Source of the DNA: Glycomyces tritici
GTDB lineage: Bacteria; Actinomycetota; Actinomycetes; Mycobacteriales; Micromonosporaceae
DNA length: 64,000 bases
Reading direction: 5' to 3'
Assembly: GCF_030403505.1 (NCBI RefSeq)
Contig: NZ_JAUEMJ010000015.1
Span: 21,331 to 85,330, forward strand
In this document: positions 18,082-25,136 of the stretch, in pieces
Position numbering within the stretch: position 1 is the first letter of the stretch
Layout: each line of letters opens with the position of its first letter
Program-made: the position numbers and the translations under genes
The notes under the pieces: model-generated
Database searches by the model: none
The model's input: only the letters and a program-made list of their open reading frames with translations
What the model was told of the DNA's origin: nothing

Positions 18082-18327
18082 ATGGCCAACCCGAAATCGG
18101 CTCCCCTGCGGAAGCCGAAGAAGAAGCCGAACCCGATTGACAAAGAGGGTATCGAGTACATCGACTACAAGGACACGGCGCTACTTCGGAAGTTCATCTC
18201 CGACCGCGGCAAGATCCGTGCCCGCCGGGTGACCGGCGTGACCACCCAGCAGCAGCGCCAGATCGCCGCGGCCGTCAAGAACGCCCGCGAAATGGCTCTG
18301 CTTCCGTACACCAGCCAGACCCGCTAA
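18082..18327 (+). CDS. rpsR: 30S ribosomal protein S18
   Basis: 81 residues. The core [27 protein letters not shown] and [23 protein letters not shown] are the S18 signature. A lysine-rich N-terminus ([15 protein letters not shown]) precedes it. The four-cysteine zinc motif found in some actinobacterial S18 paralogs (C+ form) is absent, so this is the zinc-independent form, and another copy may exist elsewhere. It binds S6 on the 30S platform. ATG 18082 follows AAGAGGCAAG; rplI starts 14 nt after the stop. Confidence 0.97.
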   Translation: MANPKSAPLRKPKKKPNPIDKEGIEYIDYKDTALLRKFISDRGKIRARRVTGVTTQQQRQIAAAVKNAREMALLPYTSQTR

Positions 18328-18341
18328 GGAAGGAGCGCAAC

Positions 18342-18803
18342 ATGAAGATCATCCTGACTCATGAGGTGCCCAACCTCGGCTCGGCCGGCGATGTGGTCGA
18401 GGTGAAGAACGGCTACGGCCGCAACTACCTCCTGCCGCAGGGCCTGGCGATCGCCTGGACCAAGGGCGGTCAGAAGGAAGTCGACGCGATCCAGCGTGCC
18501 CGTGCGGCCCGCCAGATCCACGACCTCGACCAGGCTCGCGCCGTTGCGGAGCAGCTGAAGAAGACCGACGCCCACATCGTCGCCCGCACGGGCGACGGGG
18601 ACCGGCTCTTCGGCTCGATCTCCGCGGTCGACGTGGTGAAGGCCGTCGACGAGGCCGGGGGTCCGAAGATCGACCGCCGCCGCGTCGAGCTGCCCGCCGC
18701 GATCAAGTCGATCGGCACCTACGACGTTGCGGTCAAGCTGCACCCGGAGGTGACCGCGAAGTTCAAGCTTCAGGTCACGCCGGCCAAGCGCCGCAAGAAG
18801 TAG
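18342..18803 (+). CDS. rplI: 50S ribosomal protein L9
   Basis: 153 residues, full length. N-terminal domain MKIILTHEVPNLGSAGDVVEVKNGYGRNYLLPQGLAI is the L9 signature; the long connecting helix (KEVDAIQRARAARQIHDLDQARAVAEQLKK) and C-terminal RNA-binding domain (LFGSISAVDVVKAV ... YDVAVKLHPEVTAKFKLQV) follow. L9 binds 23S rRNA at the base of the L1 stalk and helps keep reading frame. ATG 18342 has AAGGAG in good position. Last gene of the operon before the terminator. Confidence 0.98.
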   Translation: MKIILTHEVPNLGSAGDVVEVKNGYGRNYLLPQGLAIAWTKGGQKEVDAIQRARAARQIHDLDQARAVAEQLKKTDAHIVARTGDGDRLFGSISAVDVVKAVDEAGGPKIDRRRVELPAAIKSIGTYDVAVKLHPEVTAKFKLQVTPAKRRKK

Positions 18804-18822
18804 GACGCGAAAGCGACAGTCA

Positions 18823-18849
18823 GGCCCGCGACCGTTCAGGTCGCGGGCC
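18823..18849 (+). terminator. Terminator of the rpsF-ssb-rpsR-rplI operon
   Basis: A perfect 11-bp stem GGCCCGCGACC / GGTCGCGGGCC with a GTTCA loop, followed by TT, 19 nt after rplI. Confidence 0.85.
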
Positions 18850-18860
18850 TTGCTCGTGTC

Positions 18861-19042
18861 CGTTCACTCCTTCGCATGAACCCCGCCCGCGGCATTCGCC
18901 GCTTGTGCCCCGATATCCCCGCTGGTGTTCGAACCCCTTGCCGCTCTTGAGCTCGAAACCCGCGCGAATGCGTCGCAGGCGTATGGGACGGTGTCCTTTT
19001 CACTGGTAGTGGTGAAGGTGGGAACGGGCGGGTATCCCGGGG
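18861..19042 (+). repeat. Intergenic element GE, copy A
   Basis: One of two related gene-free stretches (other copy 29182-29352, same orientation). Shared blocks in order: CGTTC-CTC followed by TTCGCATGAACCC at 18871, a GGCAT block, CGCTG-TGTTCGAACC at ~18921 (exactly 56 nt further in both copies), and a 29-nt invariant core starting CCTTTTCACTGG at 18995, continuing TAGTGGTGAAGGTGGGA, then GGG-GGGTA-CCCGGGG. The core can fold as CC-TTCAC/GTGAAGG around TGGTAGTG, with a nearby GGGTA/CCC stem. The region between blocks varies in sequence, and the last spacer differs by 10 nt. No protein frame is conserved convincingly. Candidate structured RNA or repeated protein-binding element. Confidence 0.6.
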
Positions 19043-19080
19043 CACCCGGTACGGCCTCGGGCCGGCGGCCTCCCTGCCGC

Positions 19081-19470
19081 TCAGATCACCCAGCCGGCCG
19101 TTCGCAGCACCACCGTCACCAGGCCCGCGCCGAGGATCGCCGCCGCCGAGCCGGCCACGCCGGCGCGCCAGCCCGCGCGCGGGAGCCGCAGGAGCACCGC
19201 CACCAGGAGGCTCGCCGTGAGCGCCGAGAGCGTCCACGCCCAGCCGCCCGCGATCGCCGCCGAGAGCCGCCCGCCCACTGTGCACCCCGCCTCGGCGCAC
19301 GTCGCGTCGACCGGCGGCTGCCACAGCACCCACGCCAGGTACACCGCGATCGGCACCGCGTACCAGGCGAGCGTCACGAGCAACGTCGGCGTGAACGCCC
19401 GCTCCCCCGGGCGGTCGTCGCCGTCGGGGTCGAGCCGGGGCCTGCGCTCGGGTTGCCGGGGGGCGTTCAT
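19081..19470 (-). CDS. Small membrane protein of unknown function
   Basis: 129 residues. A ~25-residue proline/charge-rich cytosolic N-terminus (PRQPERRPRLDPDGDDRPGE) precedes about three membrane helices (near residues 30-50, 72-92, 100-126). A short external loop holds two cysteines, VDATCAEAGCTVGG, which could form a disulfide or bind metal. No family recognised. ATG 19470 follows AGAGGAG. It is alone between element GE copy A and the DnaA-box array and is transcribed away from dnaB. Confidence 0.6.
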   Translation of the reverse strand: MNAPRQPERRPRLDPDGDDRPGERAFTPTLLVTLAWYAVPIAVYLAWVLWQPPVDATCAEAGCTVGGRLSAAIAGGWAWTLSALTASLLVAVLLRLPRAGWRAGVAGSAAAILGAGLVTVVLRTAGWVI

Positions 19471-19605
19471 GGGGTCTCGCTCCTCTGATCCGTGCCGGGG
19501 TCGCCCCTCACCTTAGCCGCAAGTTGGCACGATCGAATCTCCATCCACAGGCGGTGGACGGCGTCCCCACAGGTGAACGCCGCGATTCGAGCCCGGTTCA
19601 TGTAA

Positions 19606-19681
19606 CTGTCCACAGGTTGTCCACAGGCCGGACGCGGTTATCCACAGGTTATCCACAACCTTGTCCACAGGGTTGTCCACA
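19606..19681 (+). promoter_or_regulatory. Array of six DnaA boxes upstream of dnaB
   Basis: Six 9-mers match the actinobacterial DnaA box, all in the same direction: CTGTCCACA 19606, TTGTCCACA 19617, TTATCCACA 19638, TTATCCACA 19649, TTGTCCACA 19661 and TTGTCCACA 19673. Spacings are 11, 21, 11, 12 and 12 bp, so all boxes face the same side of the helix. Two weaker matches (CATCCACAG at 19542, TCCCCACAG near 19563) lie upstream. The array ends 112 bp before the dnaB start. dnaA and dnaN are not in the window and no AT-rich unwinding element is present, so this is probably a regulatory or titration site, not oriC. Confidence 0.85.
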
Positions 19682-19792
19682 GCCCCGTTTGCAACCGTGC
19701 CCGGCGCGACATAGCGTCGTTGACGCCGCTCATCTGTCGTATGCAGGCGGTACATTCTCCATGAACGCACGGTGACCGAGGGGGTGGACGGC

Positions 19793-21244
19793 ATGACCGA
19801 CGTGTCGGCGGAAGGCGTCTACTCGCGGGGAGCGAACGGCTCGAGCAGCTCCTATTTCGACACTCCGCCCGAGGATCCGTTCAGCGGCAGCGGCGGCGGT
19901 GGCGGCGGGTCCGCCCGCGCCTACGAGCGCACCCCGCCCCAGGACCACCAGGCCGAGATGTCCGTCCTCGGCGGCATGCTCATGAGCAAGGACGCGATCG
20001 CCGACGTCATCGAGGTGCTCGGCCCGGGCGACTTCTACCAGCCCAAGCACGGCATGGTCTTCGACGCGATCATCGACAAGTTCGGCAACGGCGAGCCCGC
20101 CGACGCCGTCACGATCGCCGCCGCCCTCGCCGACACCGGCGACCTCGCCAAGATCGGCGGCGGCCCCTACCTCCACGACCTGCTCAACGCCGTGCCCACG
20201 GCCGCGAACGCCGGGTACTACGCGAAGATCGTCAAGGAGAAGGCGATCCTGCGCCGCCTCATCGAGGCCGGCACGAAGGTCGTCCAGTACGGCTACGGCG
20301 GCGGCCAGGGCGGGCGCGACATCGACGACCTCGTCGACCTCGCCCAGCAGGCCGTCTACGAGGTCACGGACAACCGCCAGAGCGAGGACTTCGCGGTCCT
20401 CTCCGACCTCCTCCAGCCCGCGATGGACGAGATCGAGGCGATCGGCGCGAGCCAGGGCCTCATGACCGGCATCCCGACCGGCTTCGCCGATCTCGACCGG
20501 CTCCTCTCGGGTCTGCAGGCCGGCCAGCTCATCATCGTCGCCGGGCGCCCCGGCGCCGGCAAGTCAACGGCCGCAATGGACTTCATGCGGCACGCGTCGC
20601 TCCACCACCGGCACGCCGCGGCCCTGTTCAGCCTCGAAATGAGCAAGCTCGAGATCGTCATGCGCCTCTTGAGCGCCGAGACGCGGGTGCCGATGCACGT
20701 CCTGCGCTCGGGCGACCTGAGCGACGACGACTGGACGCGCCTGGCCAAGCGCATGGGCGACATCTCCGAAGCGCCCCTGTTCGTCGACGACACGGCCTCG
20801 ATGACGATGATGGAGATCCGGGCCAAGGCCCGCCGGCTCAAGCAGCGCCACGACCTCAAGCTCATCGTGGTCGACTACCTCCAGCTGATGACCTCGCCGA
20901 AGAAGACCGAGTCGCGCCAGCAGGAGGTCTCGGAGATCAGCCGCGGACTCAAGCTCCTGGCCAAGGAGGTGCAGTGCCCGGTGATCGCGGTCGCGCAGCT
21001 CAACCGCGGACCCGAGCAGCGCACCGACAAGCGCCCGCAGCTCTCCGACCTCCGCGAGTCCGGTTCGCTGGAGCAGGACGCGGACGTCGTGATCCTGCTG
21101 CACCGCGAGGACTACTACGACAAGGAGTCGCCGCGCGCGGGCGAAGCCGACTTCATCGTCGCCAAGCACCGCAACGGCGCGACGGACACGATCACCGTCG
21201 CGGCCCAGCTGCACCTCTCGCGCTTCGTCGACATGGCCGTGTAG
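19793..21244 (+). CDS. dnaB: Replicative DNA helicase DnaB
   Basis: 483 residues. After a Gly/Ser-rich N-terminal extension (~45 residues) comes the N-terminal helical domain (PPQDHQAEMSVLGGMLMSK, VLGPGDFYQPKH, LHDLLNAVPTAANAGYYA) and then the RecA-like motor from ~200: GIPTGFADLDRLLSGLQ, Walker A GRPGAGKST, FSLEMSK, Walker B LIVVDYLQLM, and the C-terminal QLNRGPEQRTDKRPQLSDLRESG arginine-finger region. It unwinds DNA at the fork as a hexamer. No intein interrupts the Walker motifs, a common insertion site in actinobacteria. ATG 19793 is preferred (GAGGGGG upstream); GTG 19772 in frame is the alternative. Confidence 0.97.
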   Translation: MTDVSAEGVYSRGANGSSSSYFDTPPEDPFSGSGGGGGGSARAYERTPPQDHQAEMSVLGGMLMSKDAIADVIEVLGPGDFYQPKHGMVFDAIIDKFGNGEPADAVTIAAALADTGDLAKIGGGPYLHDLLNAVPTAANAGYYAKIVKEKAILRRLIEAGTKVVQYGYGGGQGGRDIDDLVDLAQQAVYEVTDNRQSEDFAVLSDLLQPAMDEIEAIGASQGLMTGIPTGFADLDRLLSGLQAGQLIIVAGRPGAGKSTAAMDFMRHASLHHRHAAALFSLEMSKLEIVMRLLSAETRVPMHVLRSGDLSDDDWTRLAKRMGDISEAPLFVDDTASMTMMEIRAKARRLKQRHDLKLIVVDYLQLMTSPKKTESRQQEVSEISRGLKLLAKEVQCPVIAVAQLNRGPEQRTDKRPQLSDLRESGSLEQDADVVILLHREDYYDKESPRAGEADFIVAKHRNGATDTITVAAQLHLSRFVDMAV

Positions 21245-21320
21245 CAGGCCGGGGGCCAGTCGCCGAGGATCTGCCGTCCATTCCGGCTGGGCCCCTTGCG
21301 GTTCCGCCGAGAAGCGACCC

Positions 21321-22649
21321 TCAGCGCCACCACTCGACCGCGATGGACGGGCCGAGGCCGATCTCCTGCTCAAGTTCGTCGACCGCCTCGTCGTCCTGCG
21401 CCAGGCCCTGGAACAGGGTCCCGGTCACCGTGCCCGCCACCGCATCGCGCAGCGGCAGCCACCAGCCGAGCAGCACCACCGGGTACAGCAGGTACCCGAA
21501 GCGGGTGGACGGCATCAGCAGGAACGCCGCCGAGAGCCCCGCCGCGCACCACAGCGCCGCCGACGCGGCCGTCACCGGCGGGCGCGTCCACAGCAGCCCC
21601 GCGATCACCAGCGCGGCGAGCCCGAGGAGCGCCGGGGCGATGAGGTCGCCGCCCGGGACGTACCGGGCGACAAGGAATCCCGGCAGCGGCGACTGCGCTG
21701 GCGAGGTGACCACGCCGTGGCCGAGGCCGAACGCGACCACGTTGTCGAAGAACCCGCGGGCGTCCACGGCCAGGACCGGGAGCATCGTCGCCGCGACCGG
21801 CACGGCGAAGCCGGCAAGGTAGCGGCGCGTACCGGCGCGGGACTCGCTGCCTCGCAGCATGAGGAACGCGATCACGACGGCGGCGGGCCACGCGAAGAGC
21901 TTGAGTGCGGCGGCGGCGCCGATCGCGAGCCCTGCGGCGAGCGGGCGTTCGCGGTGGGCGAAGGCGAGCGCGAGGACGATGAGGGCGACGACGGGCATGT
22001 CGTCCCCGCCGGTGGCGAACGTCAAGGCGCACACGGGGAAGACGAACGTGGCCTGGACGGCGCGCAGCAGCGGGCCCTTGCCGGCGCCCGTGACGCCCGG
22101 GTCGCTGCCGGAGCCGCCGCGCAGGAGCCGGACCGCGCCGATCGCGCAAGCGGCGGCGGCGAGCAGGAAGTAGAGGCGGGCGTCGGTCCACCAGTGCTCG
22201 CCGAGGAGCGCGGCGGGGATGCCGAAGAGCGCCATGCCGGGCTGGTACGGGTTGTAGCCCAGGAGCGGTTCGGGGAGGGCGCTGATCGCGTCGGCGTGCA
22301 GGTAGGGGCTGCCGGTGTCGAGGAGGCGGGCGCCGGAGGCCTCGACGACGAGGACCTCTTCCTGGGCGCGGCCGCTGACGCCGGCGGCGCGGTCGATCGC
22401 CATGAACACCAAGGGGATCGCGGTGACGGCGAGGGCGGCGCCGACGGTGATGAAGGCCCGGCGGCGCCACACCGGTCCGGGCTGGGCCAGCAGGATCGCG
22501 GCGCAGATCGCCGCGGGGAGGTAGCCGCCGAAGGCGATCGCGCCCCACTGGGCGTGCGAGTCGAGGGTCGTCCACAGCGCGGTCGCGCCCGCGAAGAGCG
22601 CGGCCAGGCCGTAGAAGGCGAGGTCGATGAAGAGCGGGCGGTTGGACAC
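21321..22649 (-). CDS. Integral membrane glycosyltransferase (GT87/DUF2029-like)
   Basis: 442 residues with about ten to twelve membrane helices spread over residues 10-410 and a short acidic tail. The layout, the external loop after the third helix with SGARLLDTGSPYLHADA, and the YNPYQPGMALFG motif resemble polyprenyl-phosphate-mannose-dependent mannosyltransferases (GT87/GT-C), in which an acidic residue early in the first large loop is catalytic; AQEEVLVVEASG could supply it. It would transfer a sugar from a lipid carrier outside the membrane, e.g. to phosphatidylinositol mannosides or other envelope glycans. GTG 22649 is chosen for its promoter spacing. No cell-wall genes surround it. Confidence 0.65.
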   Translation of the reverse strand: MSNRPLFIDLAFYGLAALFAGATALWTTLDSHAQWGAIAFGGYLPAAICAAILLAQPGPVWRRRAFITVGAALAVTAIPLVFMAIDRAAGVSGRAQEEVLVVEASGARLLDTGSPYLHADAISALPEPLLGYNPYQPGMALFGIPAALLGEHWWTDARLYFLLAAAACAIGAVRLLRGGSGSDPGVTGAGKGPLLRAVQATFVFPVCALTFATGGDDMPVVALIVLALAFAHRERPLAAGLAIGAAAALKLFAWPAAVVIAFLMLRGSESRAGTRRYLAGFAVPVAATMLPVLAVDARGFFDNVVAFGLGHGVVTSPAQSPLPGFLVARYVPGGDLIAPALLGLAALVIAGLLWTRPPVTAASAALWCAAGLSAAFLLMPSTRFGYLLYPVVLLGWWLPLRDAVAGTVTGTLFQGLAQDDEAVDELEQEIGLGPSIAVEWWR

Positions 22650-22655
22650 CCGGAC

Positions 22656-22661
22656 AGCGTA
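22656..22661 (-). promoter_or_regulatory. -10 hexamer TACGCT, leaderless start of the membrane glycosyltransferase
   Basis: TACGCT on the minus strand ends exactly 6 nt before GTG 22649. Confidence 0.55.
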
Positions 22662-22716
22662 CGGGGGCGGGGCGAGGGCCTGTCCGGTCAATCCGGGCGG
22701 TGCGGCCCCGGGCCGG

Positions 22717-23118
22717 TCAGCGCACCGGGATGCGGGCCCAGACCTCCTGGGTGCCGTCGCCGAGGGAGCGGGCGCCCCAGTCGGCGGAGAGCTTGGAGAC
22801 GATGAACATGCCGCGCCCGTGGGCCGAGTCGAGGTTGACCGCGCACACGTGCGGGTGGGTGCGGGAGCCGCCGTCGATGACGCGGACCTCGACGTCGGAC
22901 GGGCCGAGTTCGAAGCTCACGCACACGTCCCCGCCCGGGAGCGGGCGGGCGTGCCGAACGGCGTTGGAGACGAGCTCGGTCGCGCACACGAGGAGGTCGT
23001 CGCGGACCTCGTCGGGGAGATCGGGGAGCGATTCGCGCAGCCACCGGCGGACCTGGCTCGCCGCCCCGGACTGGTGGGGGACGCGCAGCCGCTCTGGCGC
23101 CGGTATCGCAGCGGGCAT
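22717..23118 (-). CDS. RsbW-like ATP-binding regulatory protein
   Basis: 133 residues, a stand-alone GHKL ATPase domain of the HATPase_c_2 group common in actinomycetes. N box: DDLLVCATELVSNAVRHAR; G1: VRVIDGGSR; G2: HGRGMFIVSKLS; the final strand VWARIPV. No sensor or phosphoacceptor helix is present, so it acts as an anti-sigma-type or regulatory kinase rather than a two-component kinase. Many such genes stand next to XRE/DUF397 pairs that are missing here. ATG 23118 follows GGAAGGGG. It has its own leadered promoter with an inverted repeat just upstream. Confidence 0.85.
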   Translation of the reverse strand: MPAAIPAPERLRVPHQSGAASQVRRWLRESLPDLPDEVRDDLLVCATELVSNAVRHARPLPGGDVCVSFELGPSDVEVRVIDGGSRTHPHVCAVNLDSAHGRGMFIVSKLSADWGARSLGDGTQEVWARIPVR

Positions 23119-23152
23119 CGCGGTCCCCTTCCTTCCTCCGTGCCGTGGGGAG

Positions 23153-23176
23153 GCTATACAGCAACCTACCTGTTGC
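23153..23176 (-). promoter_or_regulatory. Promoter and inverted repeat of the RsbW-like gene
   Basis: TATAGC (minus strand, 23153-23158) is a likely -10, 34 nt from the start codon. Directly upstream lies GCAAC-N6-GTTGC (23161-23176), a small inverted repeat in the -20 to -35 zone suited to a dimeric repressor or activator. Confidence 0.4.
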
Positions 23177-23231
23177 AAAGGCATGACGCCAGCATTACCG
23201 GCGGACCCTGAGTCCGTCGCGGAGCGGCGCT

Positions 23232-23963
23232 TCAGCCCGCGAGGGTGTGCCTGATCGCGGCCGGGCGGTCCGTGAACATGACGTCGACCTCGAGTCCCGC
23301 CATGCGGTGGGCGGTGTCGGCGTCGTTGACGGTCCAGGTGTACACCTGGTAGCCCGCTTCGTGGCTGCGTTCGACGAATTCGGGGGTCGAATCGAGGTAG
23401 TCGACCCTCGAGCTGAGCACCTGGACCCCCTCGGGCGGGCGGCGGAACGGGTACTCGAAGATCCAGACGAGCGGTGTGTCGGTGTCGAGGCCGCGCCAGG
23501 TCTTGAGGGCCGCGCGGGAGAAGGACATGACCGTGGCGTCGAGTCCGGGCCATCGCCGCAGCGTCTCCCACAGGCGCATCTCGAGGCGGGGCCCGAACTT
23601 CGAGGGGTGCTTGGTCTCGATGAACAGTTTGAGGTCTTTGCCCGAGTCGACGACGAGACCGAAGAGGTCTTCGAGGGTGGGGATGCGCTCGGCCTCGGGG
23701 TTGCCGGCGCAGTCGGGGAACAGGTGGGCGAAGTTCAGCCCCCGCAACTGTTCGAGAGTGAGATCCGACACGGCGCCCTTGGCGCCGGAGGTGCGTTTGA
23801 CGGTGCGGTCGTGGTGGAGCACGAGCTGGCCGTCGGCGGTGAGGCGGATGTCGAACTCGAACCCGTCGGCGCCCTCGACGATCGCCTGCCGGAAGGCGGC
23901 GATCGAGTGCTCAGGGAGGAACTCGTTCGCGCCTCGGTGGGCGGCGATCAGCGGCTGGGACAC
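23232..23963 (-). CDS. Glycerophosphodiester phosphodiesterase
   Basis: 243 residues, no signal peptide, so cytosolic. It has the GDPD barrel hallmarks: IAAHRGANEFLPEHSIAAF (catalytic His and metal ligands), EFDIRLTADGQLVLHHDRTVKRTSG (second His), ETKHPSKFG and the C-terminal VYTWTVND. It hydrolyses deacylated phospholipids such as glycerophosphocholine to glycerol 3-phosphate plus alcohol. The start is GTG 23963, set by TATCGT ending 6 nt upstream. It is a single gene, divergent from larB with a 197-bp gap. Confidence 0.9.
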   Translation of the reverse strand: MSQPLIAAHRGANEFLPEHSIAAFRQAIVEGADGFEFDIRLTADGQLVLHHDRTVKRTSGAKGAVSDLTLEQLRGLNFAHLFPDCAGNPEAERIPTLEDLFGLVVDSGKDLKLFIETKHPSKFGPRLEMRLWETLRRWPGLDATVMSFSRAALKTWRGLDTDTPLVWIFEYPFRRPPEGVQVLSSRVDYLDSTPEFVERSHEAGYQVYTWTVNDADTAHRMAGLEVDVMFTDRPAAIRHTLAG

Positions 23964-23969
23964 CCCTTG

Positions 23970-23975
23970 ACGATA
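23970..23975 (-). promoter_or_regulatory. -10 hexamer TATCGT, leaderless start of the phosphodiesterase
   Basis: TATCGT on the minus strand ends 6 nt before GTG 23963. Confidence 0.55.
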
Positions 23976-24160
23976 GACGAGGGGCCTGACGCCGCGCCCG
24001 GTTCGCGGTGTGCGTCCGGGGACGCGGTGATGAACGTCCCCGGAGCGGTGCGGTCCGGGTGAGCGCCGGGCCGTCGCCGGGCGGTGGGCGCGGGTCCCCG
24101 CGGCTGGGACGGGCCCGGTTCCGGTGGCGGCGGGTGCGGCGGGGGAGGGAGGATGGACGC

Positions 24161-24979
24161 GTGCGACATGACCCAGAATTCACGGCTCACCAAGCGTCCG
24201 ACGCGGGGCCGGAGACCGCGGCCCCGGAGGCGACCGGTCGGCCGGAAGCTGCGGCTCCGCAGGCGTCGTCCGGCGGCGCGCCCGCGCCTTCGACCGCGCC
24301 GGTCGCGGCGGGTTACCGCGACCTGGGCTGGGCCAAGATCGACACCGACCGCCCGGCTCGGACCGGCACGGCCGAGGCCGTGTACGCGGCCGGGAAGACG
24401 CCCGAGCAGGTCGTCGGGGCGCTCAGAGCCCTGCGCGAGGCGCACCCGGGCCGGGTGGCGGTCGCGACCCGATGCGACGACGCGTGCATTGCGGCGGTGC
24501 GGGAGTCCTTCGGCGACGACGTGCTGGTCGAGAGCGGGGTGTGCGCGGTCGGCGACTTCCCGGACGCCGAGACCGGGCTGCTCGCCGTGGTGTGCGCCGG
24601 GACCTCGGACCTGCCGGTGGCGCAGGAGGCTCGGATCGTGGCCCGCGCCAACGGGATCGACACGCGGCTGGTCGCCGACGTGGGCGTCGCCGGCCTGCAC
24701 CGGCTGCTCGACAAGGTCGGCGAGCTGCGGGAGGCCGCCTGCGTGATCGTGGTGGCGGGCATGGACGGGGCGCTGCCGTCGGTCGTGGCGGGCCTGGTGT
24801 CCGCGCCGGTGGTCGCGGTGCCGACCTCGGTCGGGTACGGGGCCGCGTTCGGCGGGCTGGCGCCGCTGTTGACGATGCTGAACTCCTGCTCGCCGGGGGT
24901 CACGGTGGTCAACATCGACAACGGGTTCGGCGCGGCGATGGCCGCCGCCCGGATGCTCGGCATGAAGGCGGCATCGTGA
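24161..24979 (+). CDS. larB: Nickel-pincer cofactor biosynthesis protein LarB
   Basis: 272 residues. LarB carboxylates and hydrolyses nicotinic acid adenine dinucleotide, the first step to the nickel-pincer nucleotide cofactor of lactate racemase and related enzymes. The PurE-like C-terminal domain is clear: LLAVVCAGTSDLPVAQEA, VAGLHRLLDKVGEL, CVIVVAGMDGALPSVVAGLV and PVVAVPTSVGYGAAFGGLAPLL. The conserved active-site Cys is in LTMLNSCSPGVTVVNIDNGFGA. The first ~50 residues are Ala/Pro-rich and family-atypical. GTG 24161 is chosen for GGGAGG upstream, giving 8-nt spacing; the start is not certain. larC follows, but larE and larA are not in the window. Confidence 0.9.
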   Translation: MRHDPEFTAHQASDAGPETAAPEATGRPEAAAPQASSGGAPAPSTAPVAAGYRDLGWAKIDTDRPARTGTAEAVYAAGKTPEQVVGALRALREAHPGRVAVATRCDDACIAAVRESFGDDVLVESGVCAVGDFPDAETGLLAVVCAGTSDLPVAQEARIVARANGIDTRLVADVGVAGLHRLLDKVGELREAACVIVVAGMDGALPSVVAGLVSAPVVAVPTSVGYGAAFGGLAPLLTMLNSCSPGVTVVNIDNGFGAAMAAARMLGMKAAS

Positions 24980-25113
24980 AGGCGGCACTGTGGATGGTGA
25001 CACTGCGGACGGCGGCACGGTCGAGGCCGGTGCTCTTGGAAGCGGCGCTCGTGAAGGCGGCACTCTTGGAAGCAGCACCCTTGGAAGCGGCACTCTTGAA
25101 AGCGGCACTGTGA
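24976..25113 (+). CDS. Repeat-built 45-codon ORF between larB and larC
   Basis: A GTG at 24976 overlaps the larB stop (GTGA) and the frame stays open for 45 residues to a TGA at 25111 that overlaps another GTG (25110) in the larC frame. The product is rich in Ala and Leu, e.g. LEAALVKAALLEAAPLEAAL, predicted as one amphipathic or hydrophobic helix. Most of it comes from a 15-bp tandem repeat. The double GTGA overlap suggests translational coupling, but no ribosome site is evident and expansion of a minisatellite could give this by chance. Confidence 0.35.
   Translation: MKAALWMVTLRTAARSRPVLLEAALVKAALLEAAPLEAALLKAAL
25033..25107 (+). repeat. Five 15-bp tandem repeats between larB and larC
   Basis: Units of 15 bp, consensus CTCTTGGAAGCGGCA, begin at 25033, 25048, 25063, 25078 and 25093, each differing by one to four bases. 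The period is five codons, so all reading frames through it remain repetitive. Confidence 0.85.
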
Positions 25114-25136
25114 AGGCGCACCAGGGAGGCCGCCCG

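Noticed and set aside
19606..19681. Calling the DnaA-box array oriC
   Set aside because: No dnaA/dnaN, no AT-rich unwinding region, and too few boxes for an actinobacterial origin.
23970..24160. Extension of larB to an upstream GTG/ATG near 24008
   Set aside because: It would add ~50 low-complexity Arg/Gly residues without a ribosome site; GGGAGG before GTG 24161 is better.
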